A stretch of DNA of 64,000 bases from Paludibacteraceae bacterium (GTDB lineage Bacteria; Bacteroidota; Bacteroidia; Bacteroidales; Paludibacteraceae): positions 53,347 through 117,346 of the forward strand of contig JAFUVS010000013.1 in assembly GCA_017471175.1 (NCBI GenBank), read 5' to 3'. Below, one piece after another: positions 7,569 through 15,031 of this stretch. Under the pieces are notes generated by a model. The model saw nothing but the letters and a program-made list of their open reading frames with translations, made no database searches and had not been told where the DNA came from. A program made the translations under genes and the position numbers. Position 1 is the first letter of the stretch; every line of letters starts with the position of its first letter.

Positions 7569-8132
7569 TTATTGTTGCTGAGTTGTTTTTAACTCTTGGT
7601 AAATCATGGCACGTATGAAGGCTGGGAGTTGGAGGTAACGCTTGGGGTTGCCTGTTTGAGGGTCGATGGGGGCTTGCGGGTCGGGGTGTCTGCCACGGAT
7701 ATTGGGGAGCTGTTGCGTGTAGCGAGCACGGAAGTCGTTGTAGAGTTGCAGGGCTTCTTCGGGAGTGTAGTAGTCGGGAATATGGCTGGTCAGTTTGATA
7801 ACGCGTTCCACTTCGGCATGGGCTTGACGTTCCTCGGGCGTGAGGTCCGGGTCTTGGCTTGTGCCTTTGACGCTCTTGGGCTGACCGGCGGCGAGTATCT
7901 GAGAGGTGCGGTGGCACGCTTCACGCCAGCGGTTGTGGTGCTTCAGTTCTTCGCCCTTGGGTGGGTTCTTCTTGAAATCGCGAGGATGACGGACAGCATA
8001 CGCTTCTTGCTTGCCTTCGTGTATGATTCTGCCTTTTTCGTCCCGGTACTTCTTCTGACGGCTGATAATGCCGTGTTTTTCAATCGCTTCGTGAATCTCG
8101 TCGAACGGAATTTGTAGTTTGACTTCTGCCAT
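7569..8132 (-). CDS. Hypothetical 187-aa charged protein
   Basis: 187 aa, hydrophilic, no signal peptide and no membrane segment. The N-terminal half is basic (RQKKYRDEKGRIIHEGKQEA, then FKKNPPKGEELKHHNRW); the C-terminal half is Pro- and Gln-rich (YYTPEEALQLYNDFRARYTQ, DPQAPIDPQTGNP). I do not recognise a domain. The lysine-rich start could suit nucleic-acid or ribosome binding, but that is a guess. It is monocistronic, with its own promoter about 135 bases upstream and a paired 12-bp direct repeat between promoter and ATG. An antisense open frame of similar length exists and is taken to be a shadow. Confidence 0.6.
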   Translation of the reverse strand: MAEVKLQIPFDEIHEAIEKHGIISRQKKYRDEKGRIIHEGKQEAYAVRHPRDFKKNPPKGEELKHHNRWREACHRTSQILAAGQPKSVKGTSQDPDLTPEERQAHAEVERVIKLTSHIPDYYTPEEALQLYNDFRARYTQQLPNIRGRHPDPQAPIDPQTGNPKRYLQLPAFIRAMIYQELKTTQQQ

Positions 8133-8203
8133 ATTGATAGGTTGTTTGGGTTTGTCGGATGCTATTCTGTCGGTATGGTGGAGTGTCGGTGTGATTAGCC
8201 GAG

Positions 8204-8298
8204 TAACATACGAATATCATAGGAATAACATACGAATCACATAAGATATGTTGCTGCAATATGGCTGCAAAGATACTGCTTTTTTGCGAGAGATGCAA
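8204..8298 (-). promoter_or_regulatory. Promoter with a paired 12-bp direct repeat
   Basis: On the minus strand TATCTTTG (8275-8268) has TTG (8298-8296) 20 bases upstream, a good Bacteroidota promoter for the 8132 gene. Between it and the gene lie two copies of TAACATACGAAT (plus-strand 8204-8215 and 8226-8237), 22 bp apart, about two helical turns, as for an operator or tandem regulator site. Confidence 0.5.
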
Positions 8299-8356
8299 TA
8301 GGTTTGGCGGAGTTTTGTGCTTGATTGAGTGATTTTTGTGTGGATTTGTTATAGAA

Positions 8357-8459
8357 AAGCACCACCTCACTTTGTACATCAACTGCATACTCGTTAGGTA
8401 GCAGTCCAAACGTGGTAATCATCGTCAGATGCAGTGCTTTTTTTATGACTTACGGCGCA
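8357..8459. repeat. 103-bp direct repeat, copy B
   Basis: 99 of 103 bases equal copy A at 2721-2823, in the same orientation. Here the ATPase-like reading is cut right after EVVL and the following bases are unrelated, so the repeat was placed or truncated here independently. Confidence 0.9.
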
Positions 8460-8468
8460 GGTATAAAA

Positions 8469-8497
8469 AAAGATGTGCCTTTGGTTGGCACATCTTT
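8469..8497 (-). terminator. Terminator after tRNA-Ser(UGA)
   Basis: Perfect 11-bp arms AAAGATGTGCC (8469-8479) and GGCACATCTTT (8487-8497), followed on the minus strand by TTTTATAC. A near-identical hairpin core recurs at 56559-56580. Confidence 0.75.
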
Positions 8498-8498
8498 G

Positions 8499-8583
8499 CG
8501 GAAAGAGAGGGATTCGAACCCCCGGACCCGTTAAGGTCAACGGTTTTCAAGACCGCCGCGATCGACCACTCCGCCATCTTTCC
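8499..8583 (-). tRNA. tRNA-Ser(UGA)
   Basis: 85-nt class II tRNA on the minus strand. The acceptor GGAAAGA pairs with TCTTTCC, the anticodon loop reads TCTTGAAAA (anticodon TGA), a long variable arm is present and GGTTCGAATCC forms the T arm. CCA is not encoded. Confidence 0.95.
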
Positions 8584-8586
8584 CTA

Positions 8587-8618
8587 AAGAAGGATTGCCG
8601 GACGGGCAATCACTTCTT
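8587..8618 (-). terminator. Hairpin between the small lipoprotein gene and tRNA-Ser
   Basis: AAGAAGGATTGCC (8587-8599) can pair with GGCAATCACTTCTT (8605-8618). It ends 4 bases before the tRNA 5' end on the minus strand, so it is either a leaky terminator or a processing element in a shared transcript. Confidence 0.5.
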
Positions 8619-8664
8619 TATTCAATTCAGCATAGAAACTGAAGATTGGTGTAAAAACCGAAGA

Positions 8665-8892
8665 TTATTGAGCAACAGCTTCTTGAACAGCCTCAGCAGC
8701 CTCAACGGTTTGCTCTACGGCGTTAACGACAGCGTTCTCTTCTTCAGCGGGTTGTTCCTCAACAGGAGCAGCAACTTCTTCCACTTGAGCAGCCTCTTGT
8801 TGGCAAGCTTCGGTGTTCTCCGTGTTTTCAGCCTTCTTACCGCAGCTCATAACGCACATTGCGATAGCTGCAACGAATAACAATTTCTTCAT
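8665..8892 (-). CDS. Small acidic Ala/Glu-rich lipoprotein
   Basis: 75 aa. A lipoprotein signal (MKKLLFVAAIAMCVMSCGKK) puts the lipid-modified Cys at residue 17. The mature ~58 residues are almost only Glu, Ala, Gln, Val and Asn (EEVAAPVEEQPAEEENAVV), so it is probably disordered or a helical spacer in the periplasm or outer membrane. The same style of Ala/Glu/Val stretch appears at the N-terminus of the ExbB-like protein at 59.8 kb. Nothing in it points to a specific role. Its own promoter lies about 65 bases upstream, and tRNA-Ser(UGA) follows on the same strand. Confidence 0.8.
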   Translation of the reverse strand: MKKLLFVAAIAMCVMSCGKKAENTENTEACQQEAAQVEEVAAPVEEQPAEEENAVVNAVEQTVEAAEAVQEAVAQ

Positions 8893-8954
8893 TGTTTTGT
8901 TATTTTTAATGGGTTAATTATGTTGTTTTTCAAGTATCTTCTCAAAAAACCGCG

Positions 8955-8985
8955 CAAAAGTACGCTGTTTTTTTATCGTGTGCAA
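8955..8985 (-). promoter_or_regulatory. Promoter of the small lipoprotein gene
   Basis: Minus-strand TACTTTTG (8962-8955) with TTG (8985-8983) 20 bases upstream. Confidence 0.7.
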
Positions 8986-8994
8986 AAAAAAATG

Positions 8995-9002
8995 TACTTT
9001 TG
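8995..9002 (+). promoter_or_regulatory. -7 box for the PASTA-rluD-porX operon
   Basis: TACTTTTG, 48 bases before the ATG at 9051, back to back with the lipoprotein promoter. The -33 element is poor. Confidence 0.55.
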
Positions 9003-9050
9003 CCCGATTTTTGACGTTTTGACAACTCTACATTTAATTTTCCTGACTAA

Positions 9051-9893
9051 ATGGCTACAAAACAGACTTATAAGACCGACAAAGAGGGTATGCCCTTTTG
9101 GAAGGTCATTCTCATTAACCTTGGTATAGCCCTTATCATAGTGGTTGTGCTGTTGGTTGTGCTCAAGGGTTGGCTCAACCGTTACACGGAGCACGGGGTG
9201 GAGGTGGAGGTGCCTCAAATCACGGGGTTGACCGTGGAAGAGGCGCAGATTCTGCTGCAAGGCGAATCGCTGCGGATAGAGGTGATTGACTCCACGTACT
9301 CATCGAAGGTGCCGCTCGGCACGGTGGTAGAGCAGTCGCCCGCGCCGGTGAGCCACGTGAAAAAAGGACGTACTATTTATGTGGTGATGAATGCCCGCCA
9401 GCGTCGGAAAGTGGCTGTGCCTCAACTTGCGGATGTACCTTACCGTCAGGCAGAAAGCACATTGCGCCAAGTAGGTTTGATTCCCACCGGACTGGTTTAT
9501 CAGCCTTCTGCTTACCGCGACCTTGTACTTGATATTCTCTCGGAAGACAGCACATCTATTCCTGCCGGAACGATGCTCACGGAGAACACGCCCGTCATCC
9601 TTGTAGTAGGTCAGGGTTTGGGTACGGCGCAGGTCATCACGCCTGATTTGAGAGGATTGAGCCTGCAAGACTGCCGTTCACTGCTTTTGGCTGCACATCT
9701 GACGCTCGGCACCGTCACTTACGACATTGAGCCTACGGACGAGAACAGGAACTTGTACGTGGTCTATGACCAGCAACCGGCATCGGGCAGTCGGCTGACG
9801 GAAGGAGAAACGGTGAACATCAACCTCTCAACCGACCGCGATAAAGCCGCCACCGTCAAACCGGCGGAGGACTCGGAGGAAGAGTTTTTCTAA
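9051..9893 (+). CDS. Membrane-anchored PASTA-domain protein
   Basis: 280 aa. A short cytoplasmic N-terminus, one membrane helix (about 18-41, VILINLGIALIIVVVLLVVL) and three PASTA domains (about 50-115, 118-190, 195-265) with the usual VPxLxGLxxxEAxxLL turns and QxPxxGxxLxxGxxV endings. PASTA domains bind muropeptides or unlinked peptidoglycan in penicillin-binding proteins and Ser/Thr kinases; here there is neither a kinase nor a transpeptidase domain, so it is probably a periplasmic wall sensor or scaffold. It leads a run of four genes (38 bases to rluD) going on to porX, a co-occurrence I have seen in Bacteroidales genomes. The acidic tail EDSEEEFF is notable. Confidence 0.9.
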   Translation: MATKQTYKTDKEGMPFWKVILINLGIALIIVVVLLVVLKGWLNRYTEHGVEVEVPQITGLTVEEAQILLQGESLRIEVIDSTYSSKVPLGTVVEQSPAPVSHVKKGRTIYVVMNARQRRKVAVPQLADVPYRQAESTLRQVGLIPTGLVYQPSAYRDLVLDILSEDSTSIPAGTMLTENTPVILVVGQGLGTAQVITPDLRGLSLQDCRSLLLAAHLTLGTVTYDIEPTDENRNLYVVYDQQPASGSRLTEGETVNINLSTDRDKAATVKPAEDSEEEFF

Positions 9894-9931
9894 CCGCTTA
9901 TTTTACATTTCTACAGACAGAAAGAGAGACG

Positions 9932-10957
9932 ATGGACGACTTGTGGGAGCGCTTCCATATTGAAGTGGACAAGGGGCAGACCCCTGTGCGAATCGACAAG
10001 TACCTGACCGAACACATGGCAGGTACTTCGCGCAACCGCATCCAAGCCGCAGCGGAGAGCGAGCATATCACCGTGAACGGTACGCCCGTGCGCTCCAACT
10101 ACAAGGTGAAGCCGTTTGACGACATACGCATATTGTTAGACCACGAGCCGATAGACCCGACCATCACGCCCGAAAACATACCGCTCACGGTCGTCTATGA
10201 GGATGACGATGTATTGGTCATCAACAAGCAGGCGGGGTTGGTGGTTCATCCGGGACACGGCAATTACGAGCATACACTGCTGCACGCGTTAGCCTACTAT
10301 TTTGAGCAAAAGAACGCATCGCTTGACATTAACAATCCCGAAATAGGTCTGGTTCACCGTATCGACAAGGACACGTCGGGTCTGTTGCTGATAGCCAAGA
10401 CACCGGATGCGAAGACACGGTTAGGGCAGCAGTTCTTTGACCATACGACGGAGCGGACGTACCAAGCGCTTGTATGGGGGACATTCCGCGAAGAGGAGGG
10501 GACGGTGAGCGGCGCGTTGGCACGGGATTTGAGTGATCGTACACGATACCGTATCTACAGCCTTGAAGATAATCCGGAAGCCAAAGCCGCTGTAACACAT
10601 TGGCGCGTGGCAGAACGCTTTCCATACGTTACATTGGTCGAATGCAGGCTTGAGACGGGACGGACGCATCAGATACGCGTGCACATGCAGAGTCTCGGAC
10701 ACCCGCTGTTCAACGACGAGAAATACGGCGGAACGGAAATATTGAAAGGGCTGCCAACGCAAAAGTATAAACAGTTTATTCACAACTGTTTCGAGATTTG
10801 TCCTCGTCAGGCGTTGCACGCCAAGACGCTCGGCTTTACCCACCCTCGGACGGGCGAACGGATGTTTTTCAACAGCGACTTGCCCGAGGATATGTCTAAC
10901 CTACTAAACAAATGGCGCAACTATGGAACCTACACTCAAACAGATACTTTGGGCTGA
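9932..10957 (+). CDS. rluD: RluD-family 23S rRNA pseudouridine synthase
   Basis: 341 aa. N-terminal S4 RNA-binding domain (about 17-70: VRIDKYLTEHM, ITVNGTPVRSNYKVK), then the pseudouridine synthase fold with the catalytic motif HRIDKDTSGLLLIAKT, Asp at residue 145, plus GRTHQIRVHMQSLGHPLFND. It converts uridines in the 23S rRNA helix 69 region to pseudouridine. Length and domain order match RluD/RluC/RluA family II enzymes; the S4 domain favours RluD or RluC. The last 35 bases overlap the start of porX in another frame, so the two are tightly linked. Confidence 0.9.
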   Translation: MDDLWERFHIEVDKGQTPVRIDKYLTEHMAGTSRNRIQAAAESEHITVNGTPVRSNYKVKPFDDIRILLDHEPIDPTITPENIPLTVVYEDDDVLVINKQAGLVVHPGHGNYEHTLLHALAYYFEQKNASLDINNPEIGLVHRIDKDTSGLLLIAKTPDAKTRLGQQFFDHTTERTYQALVWGTFREEEGTVSGALARDLSDRTRYRIYSLEDNPEAKAAVTHWRVAERFPYVTLVECRLETGRTHQIRVHMQSLGHPLFNDEKYGGTEILKGLPTQKYKQFIHNCFEICPRQALHAKTLGFTHPRTGERMFFNSDLPEDMSNLLNKWRNYGTYTQTDTLG

Positions 10958-12479
10958 CGATGAGATTCAGCTATTGCAACCGTATGTGCTTTTTCTTCGC
11001 GAGAAAGGCTACGAAGTGACTCCTGTCTGCAGCGGTCAGGATGCGATTGACGCGTGTGAGGAGCGGACGTTTGACATCGTGTTCTTGGACGAGCAGATGC
11101 CCGGAATGAGCGGTATTGAGACACTGCAGGAACTCAAACGGCTGCATCCCGAAACGCCTGTGGTGATGATAACCAAGAGCGAAGAAGAGAACATAATGGA
11201 GCAAGCTATCGGGCAACAGATAGCCGACTACCTGATTAAGCCGGTCAATCCGAATCAGATATTGCTCTGCCTGAAGAAGCATATTCAGAGCCGTCAGTTG
11301 GTGGCAGAGCAGACGAACAAGACGTACAGGGAGGAGTTTACGGACATCGCTTATATGATTGATACGGCGCGCACGTTTGAGGAGTTTGTGAGCATCCATA
11401 AATCACTGAATCGATGGGACTTGCAGTTGCAGGACGTGCAGTCGCCGATGCGCGATATGCTGCTGCAGCAACGCGAGCAAGCCAATACGGCGTGGGCTAA
11501 ATGGGTGATCAGGAACTATGAGTCGTGGTTTACTACTCCCGTTCCTGCCGACCGTCCGCTGTTGTCGCCCGATGTGTTCAAACGCAAAGTCTTTCCGCTG
11601 TTGGACAAGGGTGAGAAAGTATTTGTGATTGTGATTGACAATTTCCGCTACGACCAATGGAAAACTATTCAGCCGCTGCTTAACGAGCTGTTTACCGTAG
11701 ATGAGGAGCAGATTTATTGTTCTATTCTGCCCACGGCGACCCAGTATGCGCGCAATGCGATTTTCTCGGGGCTGATGCCGGAACAAATCCGCCAGATGCA
11801 CCCCGACCTATGGGTGTCAGAAGAGGACGAAGAGGGCAAGAACCTGAACGAGAAAGAACTCATACAGAACCAATTAGACCGATTCCGCAAGCGGTACGGA
11901 AATACGTACTATAAGATTAACGAGAGCGACTTCTGCGAGAAGATTACCAAGCAGATCGGCGGGCTGCAAACGCCTCTGAACGTGGCGGTAATCAACTTTA
12001 TTGATATGCTTTCGCACGCGCGAACCGACTCGAAGATGATGCGTGAGTTGTGCAACAACGAGAGTGCCTACCGGTCGCTGACGTTGTCGTGGTTTCAACA
12101 TTCTCCCACAAAGGCTTTTCTTGCTCGCATAGCGCGTTTGGGGTACAAAGTGGTGCTGACTACGGACCACGGTACGGTGCGCGTGACGAATCCCGTACCT
12201 ATCGTGGGAGACAAGAACACGAACACGAACCTGCGTTACAAGGAGGGCAAGGCACTCTCTTGTCAGTCGAAGAACGTGTATGAGGTCAAGCAGCCGCTTC
12301 GGATAGGTTTGCCGTGTCCGAATGTGAGTACGAGTTACGTTTTCTGCACGGGGAACGACTTTTTCGGGTATCCGAACAACTTCAACTACTATGCGCAGAT
12401 TTATCGCAACACGTTCCAGCACGGCGGTATATCGATGGAGGAGATGCTCATTCCGCTTGTAACGCTGTCGCCGAAATAA
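10923..12479 (+). CDS. porX: PorX-type response regulator with alkaline-phosphatase-like effector domain
   Basis: 518 aa. Residues 1-120 are a CheY receiver (ADDE at 11-14, phosphoacceptor Asp56 in FLDEQMPG, Lys106 in YLIKPVNP). A helical linker follows, then an alkaline-phosphatase superfamily (PglZ-like) domain from about 215: FVIVIDNFRYDQW, ILPTATQYARNAIFSGLMP, VAVINFIDMLSHART and VVLTTDHGTVRV supply the metal-binding residues. PorX is the response-regulator partner of PorY and works with the sigma factor SigP in control of the type IX secretion system; the effector domain hydrolyses (oligo)nucleotides in studied members. porY and sigP are not in the window. Presence here implies the organism has a T9SS, in line with the CTD proteins at 33.7-38.2 kb. 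Confidence 0.93.
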   Translation: MEPTLKQILWADDEIQLLQPYVLFLREKGYEVTPVCSGQDAIDACEERTFDIVFLDEQMPGMSGIETLQELKRLHPETPVVMITKSEEENIMEQAIGQQIADYLIKPVNPNQILLCLKKHIQSRQLVAEQTNKTYREEFTDIAYMIDTARTFEEFVSIHKSLNRWDLQLQDVQSPMRDMLLQQREQANTAWAKWVIRNYESWFTTPVPADRPLLSPDVFKRKVFPLLDKGEKVFVIVIDNFRYDQWKTIQPLLNELFTVDEEQIYCSILPTATQYARNAIFSGLMPEQIRQMHPDLWVSEEDEEGKNLNEKELIQNQLDRFRKRYGNTYYKINESDFCEKITKQIGGLQTPLNVAVINFIDMLSHARTDSKMMRELCNNESAYRSLTLSWFQHSPTKAFLARIARLGYKVVLTTDHGTVRVTNPVPIVGDKNTNTNLRYKEGKALSCQSKNVYEVKQPLRIGLPCPNVSTSYVFCTGNDFFGYPNNFNYYAQIYRNTFQHGGISMEEMLIPLVTLSPK

Positions 12480-12489
12480 TCACGTCACC

Positions 12490-13371
12490 TTGCGCAAGTT
12501 TTTCAAGATATTGTTTGTGTGTGCGTTCGTCTGTCTGATAGGTGCATGTTTTCTGCTTGTGTCGCACGGTTTTTTGTACGGAAAGCAGACCGCACCTGTC
12601 AGCCATAGACTGAGCATCATGACGTACAACACGCACGGAATGGGTATGGCTCGCAAAACGGCGAAGAACGCTGTGATTCAGTTTCTTCAGAAGGCTGATG
12701 CCGATGTGCTGTGCTTGCAGGAGGTGGATGTATATAAGAGCAGCGAACACCTGACGCTCAACGAATTGAGGAAGGCTTTGGCGCATTATCCATATACGTA
12801 TTTCGACTTCAAGGTGTATAACAGCCGCCATCAGTTCGGGAATGCCGTATTTTCGCGTTACCCGCTGATAAACAAGCATACGATACGTTATCCGTCGCGC
12901 GCCAATATCAGCAGTTGCTGCGATGTGGTGGTAGAAGGGGACACGATTCGTCTGTTTACCAATCATTTGGAGTCGTATCGGTTCAGTCAGAGCGAGATGG
13001 ATTCGGTGGCGGCACATCCTTTTCGTTCGGACTCTGCTTTGCAGCACAAGGTATGGTCGGCGAGTCGCAGCCGCTTTCGTCAAGCACGCATCGTGGCGGA
13101 CTCCATAGCCGTTTCGCCCTATCCTGTTCTTTTGGTCGGGGACTTGAACTCGACACCAGTATCACCCACGTATCTGCTATTACGCCGGCATTTACGGGAC
13201 GCTTTTTTGGAATGTTCATCGCTGCGCTTGGGCAACACATTCAAGAAGGGGAGATTCGGCGTAAGAATTGACTATATCCTTCATTCGGAGGGGCTGCATC
13301 CTGTTTCCTGCCGTACGCTCCACACGGATGCATCAGATCATTTGCCGGTGCGAGCGGAGTTGGTGTGGTAA
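12490..13371 (+). CDS. Membrane-anchored endonuclease/exonuclease/phosphatase (EEP) family protein
   Basis: 293 aa. An N-terminal membrane segment (about 5-27) leads into a periplasmic or cytosol-facing EEP domain with all hallmark motifs: MTYNTHG, LQEVD (metal Glu), TNHLES (Asn/His), GDLNSTPVS (Asp/Asn) and the terminal SDHLPV (Asp/His). Family members hydrolyse phosphodiesters in DNA, lipids or inositol phosphates; the substrate cannot be read from sequence. The start is taken at TTG 12490, ten bases after porX, because the hydrophobic N-terminus begins there and no ATG precedes it in frame nearby. It is probably last in the PASTA-rluD-porX operon; a terminator follows at 13396. Confidence 0.85.
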   Translation: MRKFFKILFVCAFVCLIGACFLLVSHGFLYGKQTAPVSHRLSIMTYNTHGMGMARKTAKNAVIQFLQKADADVLCLQEVDVYKSSEHLTLNELRKALAHYPYTYFDFKVYNSRHQFGNAVFSRYPLINKHTIRYPSRANISSCCDVVVEGDTIRLFTNHLESYRFSQSEMDSVAAHPFRSDSALQHKVWSASRSRFRQARIVADSIAVSPYPVLLVGDLNSTPVSPTYLLLRRHLRDAFLECSSLRLGNTFKKGRFGVRIDYILHSEGLHPVSCRTLHTDASDHLPVRAELVW

Positions 13372-13395
13372 GGTCATAGGGCATAAGAGATAGGC

Positions 13396-13431
13396 AAAAA
13401 ACACATTCGAAGAGATGGGAATGTGTTTTTT
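13396..13431 (+). terminator. Intrinsic terminator of the porX operon
   Basis: AAAAAACACATTC (13396-13408) pairs with GAATGTGTTTTTT (13419-13431); the run of eight T completes a classic terminator. Confidence 0.85.
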
Positions 13432-13485
13432 TTAGTTTGCAAAGTGAAAATTGCAAATTTATTTTTTTATACCGAAAAGTCGCCG

Positions 13486-13493
13486 TACTTTTG
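13486..13493 (+). promoter_or_regulatory. -7 box of gdhA
   Basis: TACTTTTG followed by GCGG, 45 bases upstream of the gdhA ATG. No convincing -33 TTTG at normal spacing. Confidence 0.6.
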
Positions 13494-13538
13494 CGGTGTT
13501 GTTAACCAAATAACCAACATTATTAACTTATTTTTAGC

Positions 13539-14882
13539 ATGAAAACAGCTGAAATTATGCAGCGTCTTGCTGCGAAGCATCCGGGCGAGGCAGAGTATCT
13601 GCAGGCCGTTCAGGAAGTTCTCGAGTCAATCGAGGAAGTGTATAACCAGCACCCTGAATTTGAGAAGGCTCAGATTGTAGAGCGTATGGTGGAGCCGGAT
13701 CGTATCTTTACGTTCCGTGTAACTTGGGTAGATGACAAGGGTCAGGTACAGACAAACCTCGGCTACCGTGTTCAGTTCAACAGCGCGATTGGTCCGTACA
13801 AGGGCGGTTTGCGTTTCCACAAGGCTGTTACACCGAGTATGCTGAAGTTCTTGGGCTTTGAGCAGACGTTCAAGAACGCTCTGACGACTCTCCCGATGGG
13901 CGGCGGCAAAGGCGGTTCGGACTTCGACCCCGTAGGCAAATCAGATGCTGAGATTATGCGTTTCTGCCAGGCGTTTATGCTGGAGTTGTGGCGTTGCATC
14001 GGTCCTGACCAGGACGTACCTGCCGGTGACGTAGGTGTAGGCGGTCGCGAGATCGGTTTCCTGAACGGTATGTATCAGAAGCTGGCTCGTCAGTATCATA
14101 CGGGCGTTCTGACCGGCAAGGGCATGACTTTCGGCGGTTCGGTACTTCGTCCTGAGGCTACCGGTTTCGGTGCGCTGTACTTCACGCAGCACATGCTTCA
14201 CAAAGCAGGCAAGGATATCAAGGGTATGCGCGTAGCATTGTCCGGCTTCGGTAATGTGGCTTGGGGTGCTGCAACGAAGGCTGTTCAACTTGGTGCGAAA
14301 GTTGTAGCTATCTCGGGTCCGGACGGCGTATGCGAAATCAAGGACGGAATCACTCCCGAAATGATTGACTATATGCTGGATATGCGTGCTTCGAACCACA
14401 ACAAAGTGGAAGAGATGGCACAGAAATTCCCCGCACAGGCCAAGTTCACCGCCGGTAAGAAATCGTGGTCTATTCCTTGCGACATCGCTATGCCGTCAGC
14501 ATTCCAGAACGAGTTGAGCCTCGAGGATGCGAAGGAGTTGGAGAAGAACGGCTGCAAGATCTGCGCTGAGATTTCGAATATGGGTTGCCAAGCCGATGCT
14601 ATTCACTATATGCAGAAACAAGGCTTCCTGTTTGCTCCGGGTAAAGCCGTTAACGCAGGCGGCGTAGCGACCTCCGGCTTGGAGATGACGCAGAACGCCG
14701 AGCACCTGACATGGAAAGGCGAGGAAGTAGATGAGCGTCTGCACCACATCATGGAGTCGATTCACGAGCAGTGCGTTAAGTTCGGCACACAAGCCGACGG
14801 TCACGTGGACTACGTGAAGGGCGCGAACATCGCGGGCTTTATGAAAGTGGCTACCGCTATGCTTGAGCAAGGCATCATCTAA
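13539..14882 (+). CDS. gdhA: NADP-type glutamate dehydrogenase
   Basis: 447 aa, the standard length of the bacterial hexameric GDH. It catalyses 2-oxoglutarate + NH4+ + NAD(P)H to glutamate, the main ammonium entry route in Bacteroidota. The substrate domain shows IGPYKGGLRFH and LPMGGGKGGSDFDP with the catalytic-site Lys at about residue 124; the dinucleotide domain has VALSGFGNVAWGAA (GxGxxxxxA). The C-terminus KVATAMLEQGII is normal. NADP versus dual coenzyme use cannot be decided by eye. Single-gene transcription unit with its own -7 box and terminator. Confidence 0.96.
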   Translation: MKTAEIMQRLAAKHPGEAEYLQAVQEVLESIEEVYNQHPEFEKAQIVERMVEPDRIFTFRVTWVDDKGQVQTNLGYRVQFNSAIGPYKGGLRFHKAVTPSMLKFLGFEQTFKNALTTLPMGGGKGGSDFDPVGKSDAEIMRFCQAFMLELWRCIGPDQDVPAGDVGVGGREIGFLNGMYQKLARQYHTGVLTGKGMTFGGSVLRPEATGFGALYFTQHMLHKAGKDIKGMRVALSGFGNVAWGAATKAVQLGAKVVAISGPDGVCEIKDGITPEMIDYMLDMRASNHNKVEEMAQKFPAQAKFTAGKKSWSIPCDIAMPSAFQNELSLEDAKELEKNGCKICAEISNMGCQADAIHYMQKQGFLFAPGKAVNAGGVATSGLEMTQNAEHLTWKGEEVDERLHHIMESIHEQCVKFGTQADGHVDYVKGANIAGFMKVATAMLEQGII

Positions 14883-14907
14883 TCCAAGACGATAGCAGAA
14901 AAGAAGG

Positions 14908-14946
14908 CTGCTTAATGACTTTCGGGTCGTTAAGCAGTTTTCTTTT
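14908..14946 (+). terminator. Terminator of gdhA
   Basis: CTGCTTAATGAC (14908-14919) and GTCGTTAAGCAG (14926-14937) pair with one wobble, then TTTTCTTTTT. Confidence 0.85.
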
Positions 14947-14977
14947 TGCAAGAGAAAAAACAGCAGTAGCAGAAAAA

Positions 14978-15010
14978 TTGCGTATGATTTGGAAAATATG
15001 CTTATCTTTG
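14978..15010 (+). promoter_or_regulatory. Promoter of the BspA-like gene
   Basis: TTG (14978-14980), 22 bases, then TATCTTTG (15003-15010), 21 bases before the ATG. Confidence 0.65.
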
Positions 15011-15031
15011 CGGCGTTAAAAAAGAAAAGAT

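Noticed and set aside
7596-8117. 173-residue plus-strand frame opposite the 187-aa gene
   Set aside because: The minus-strand gene has a proper promoter and ATG; the plus frame is Val/Leu-rich in a way typical of a complement reading. Neither has a known domain, so some doubt remains.
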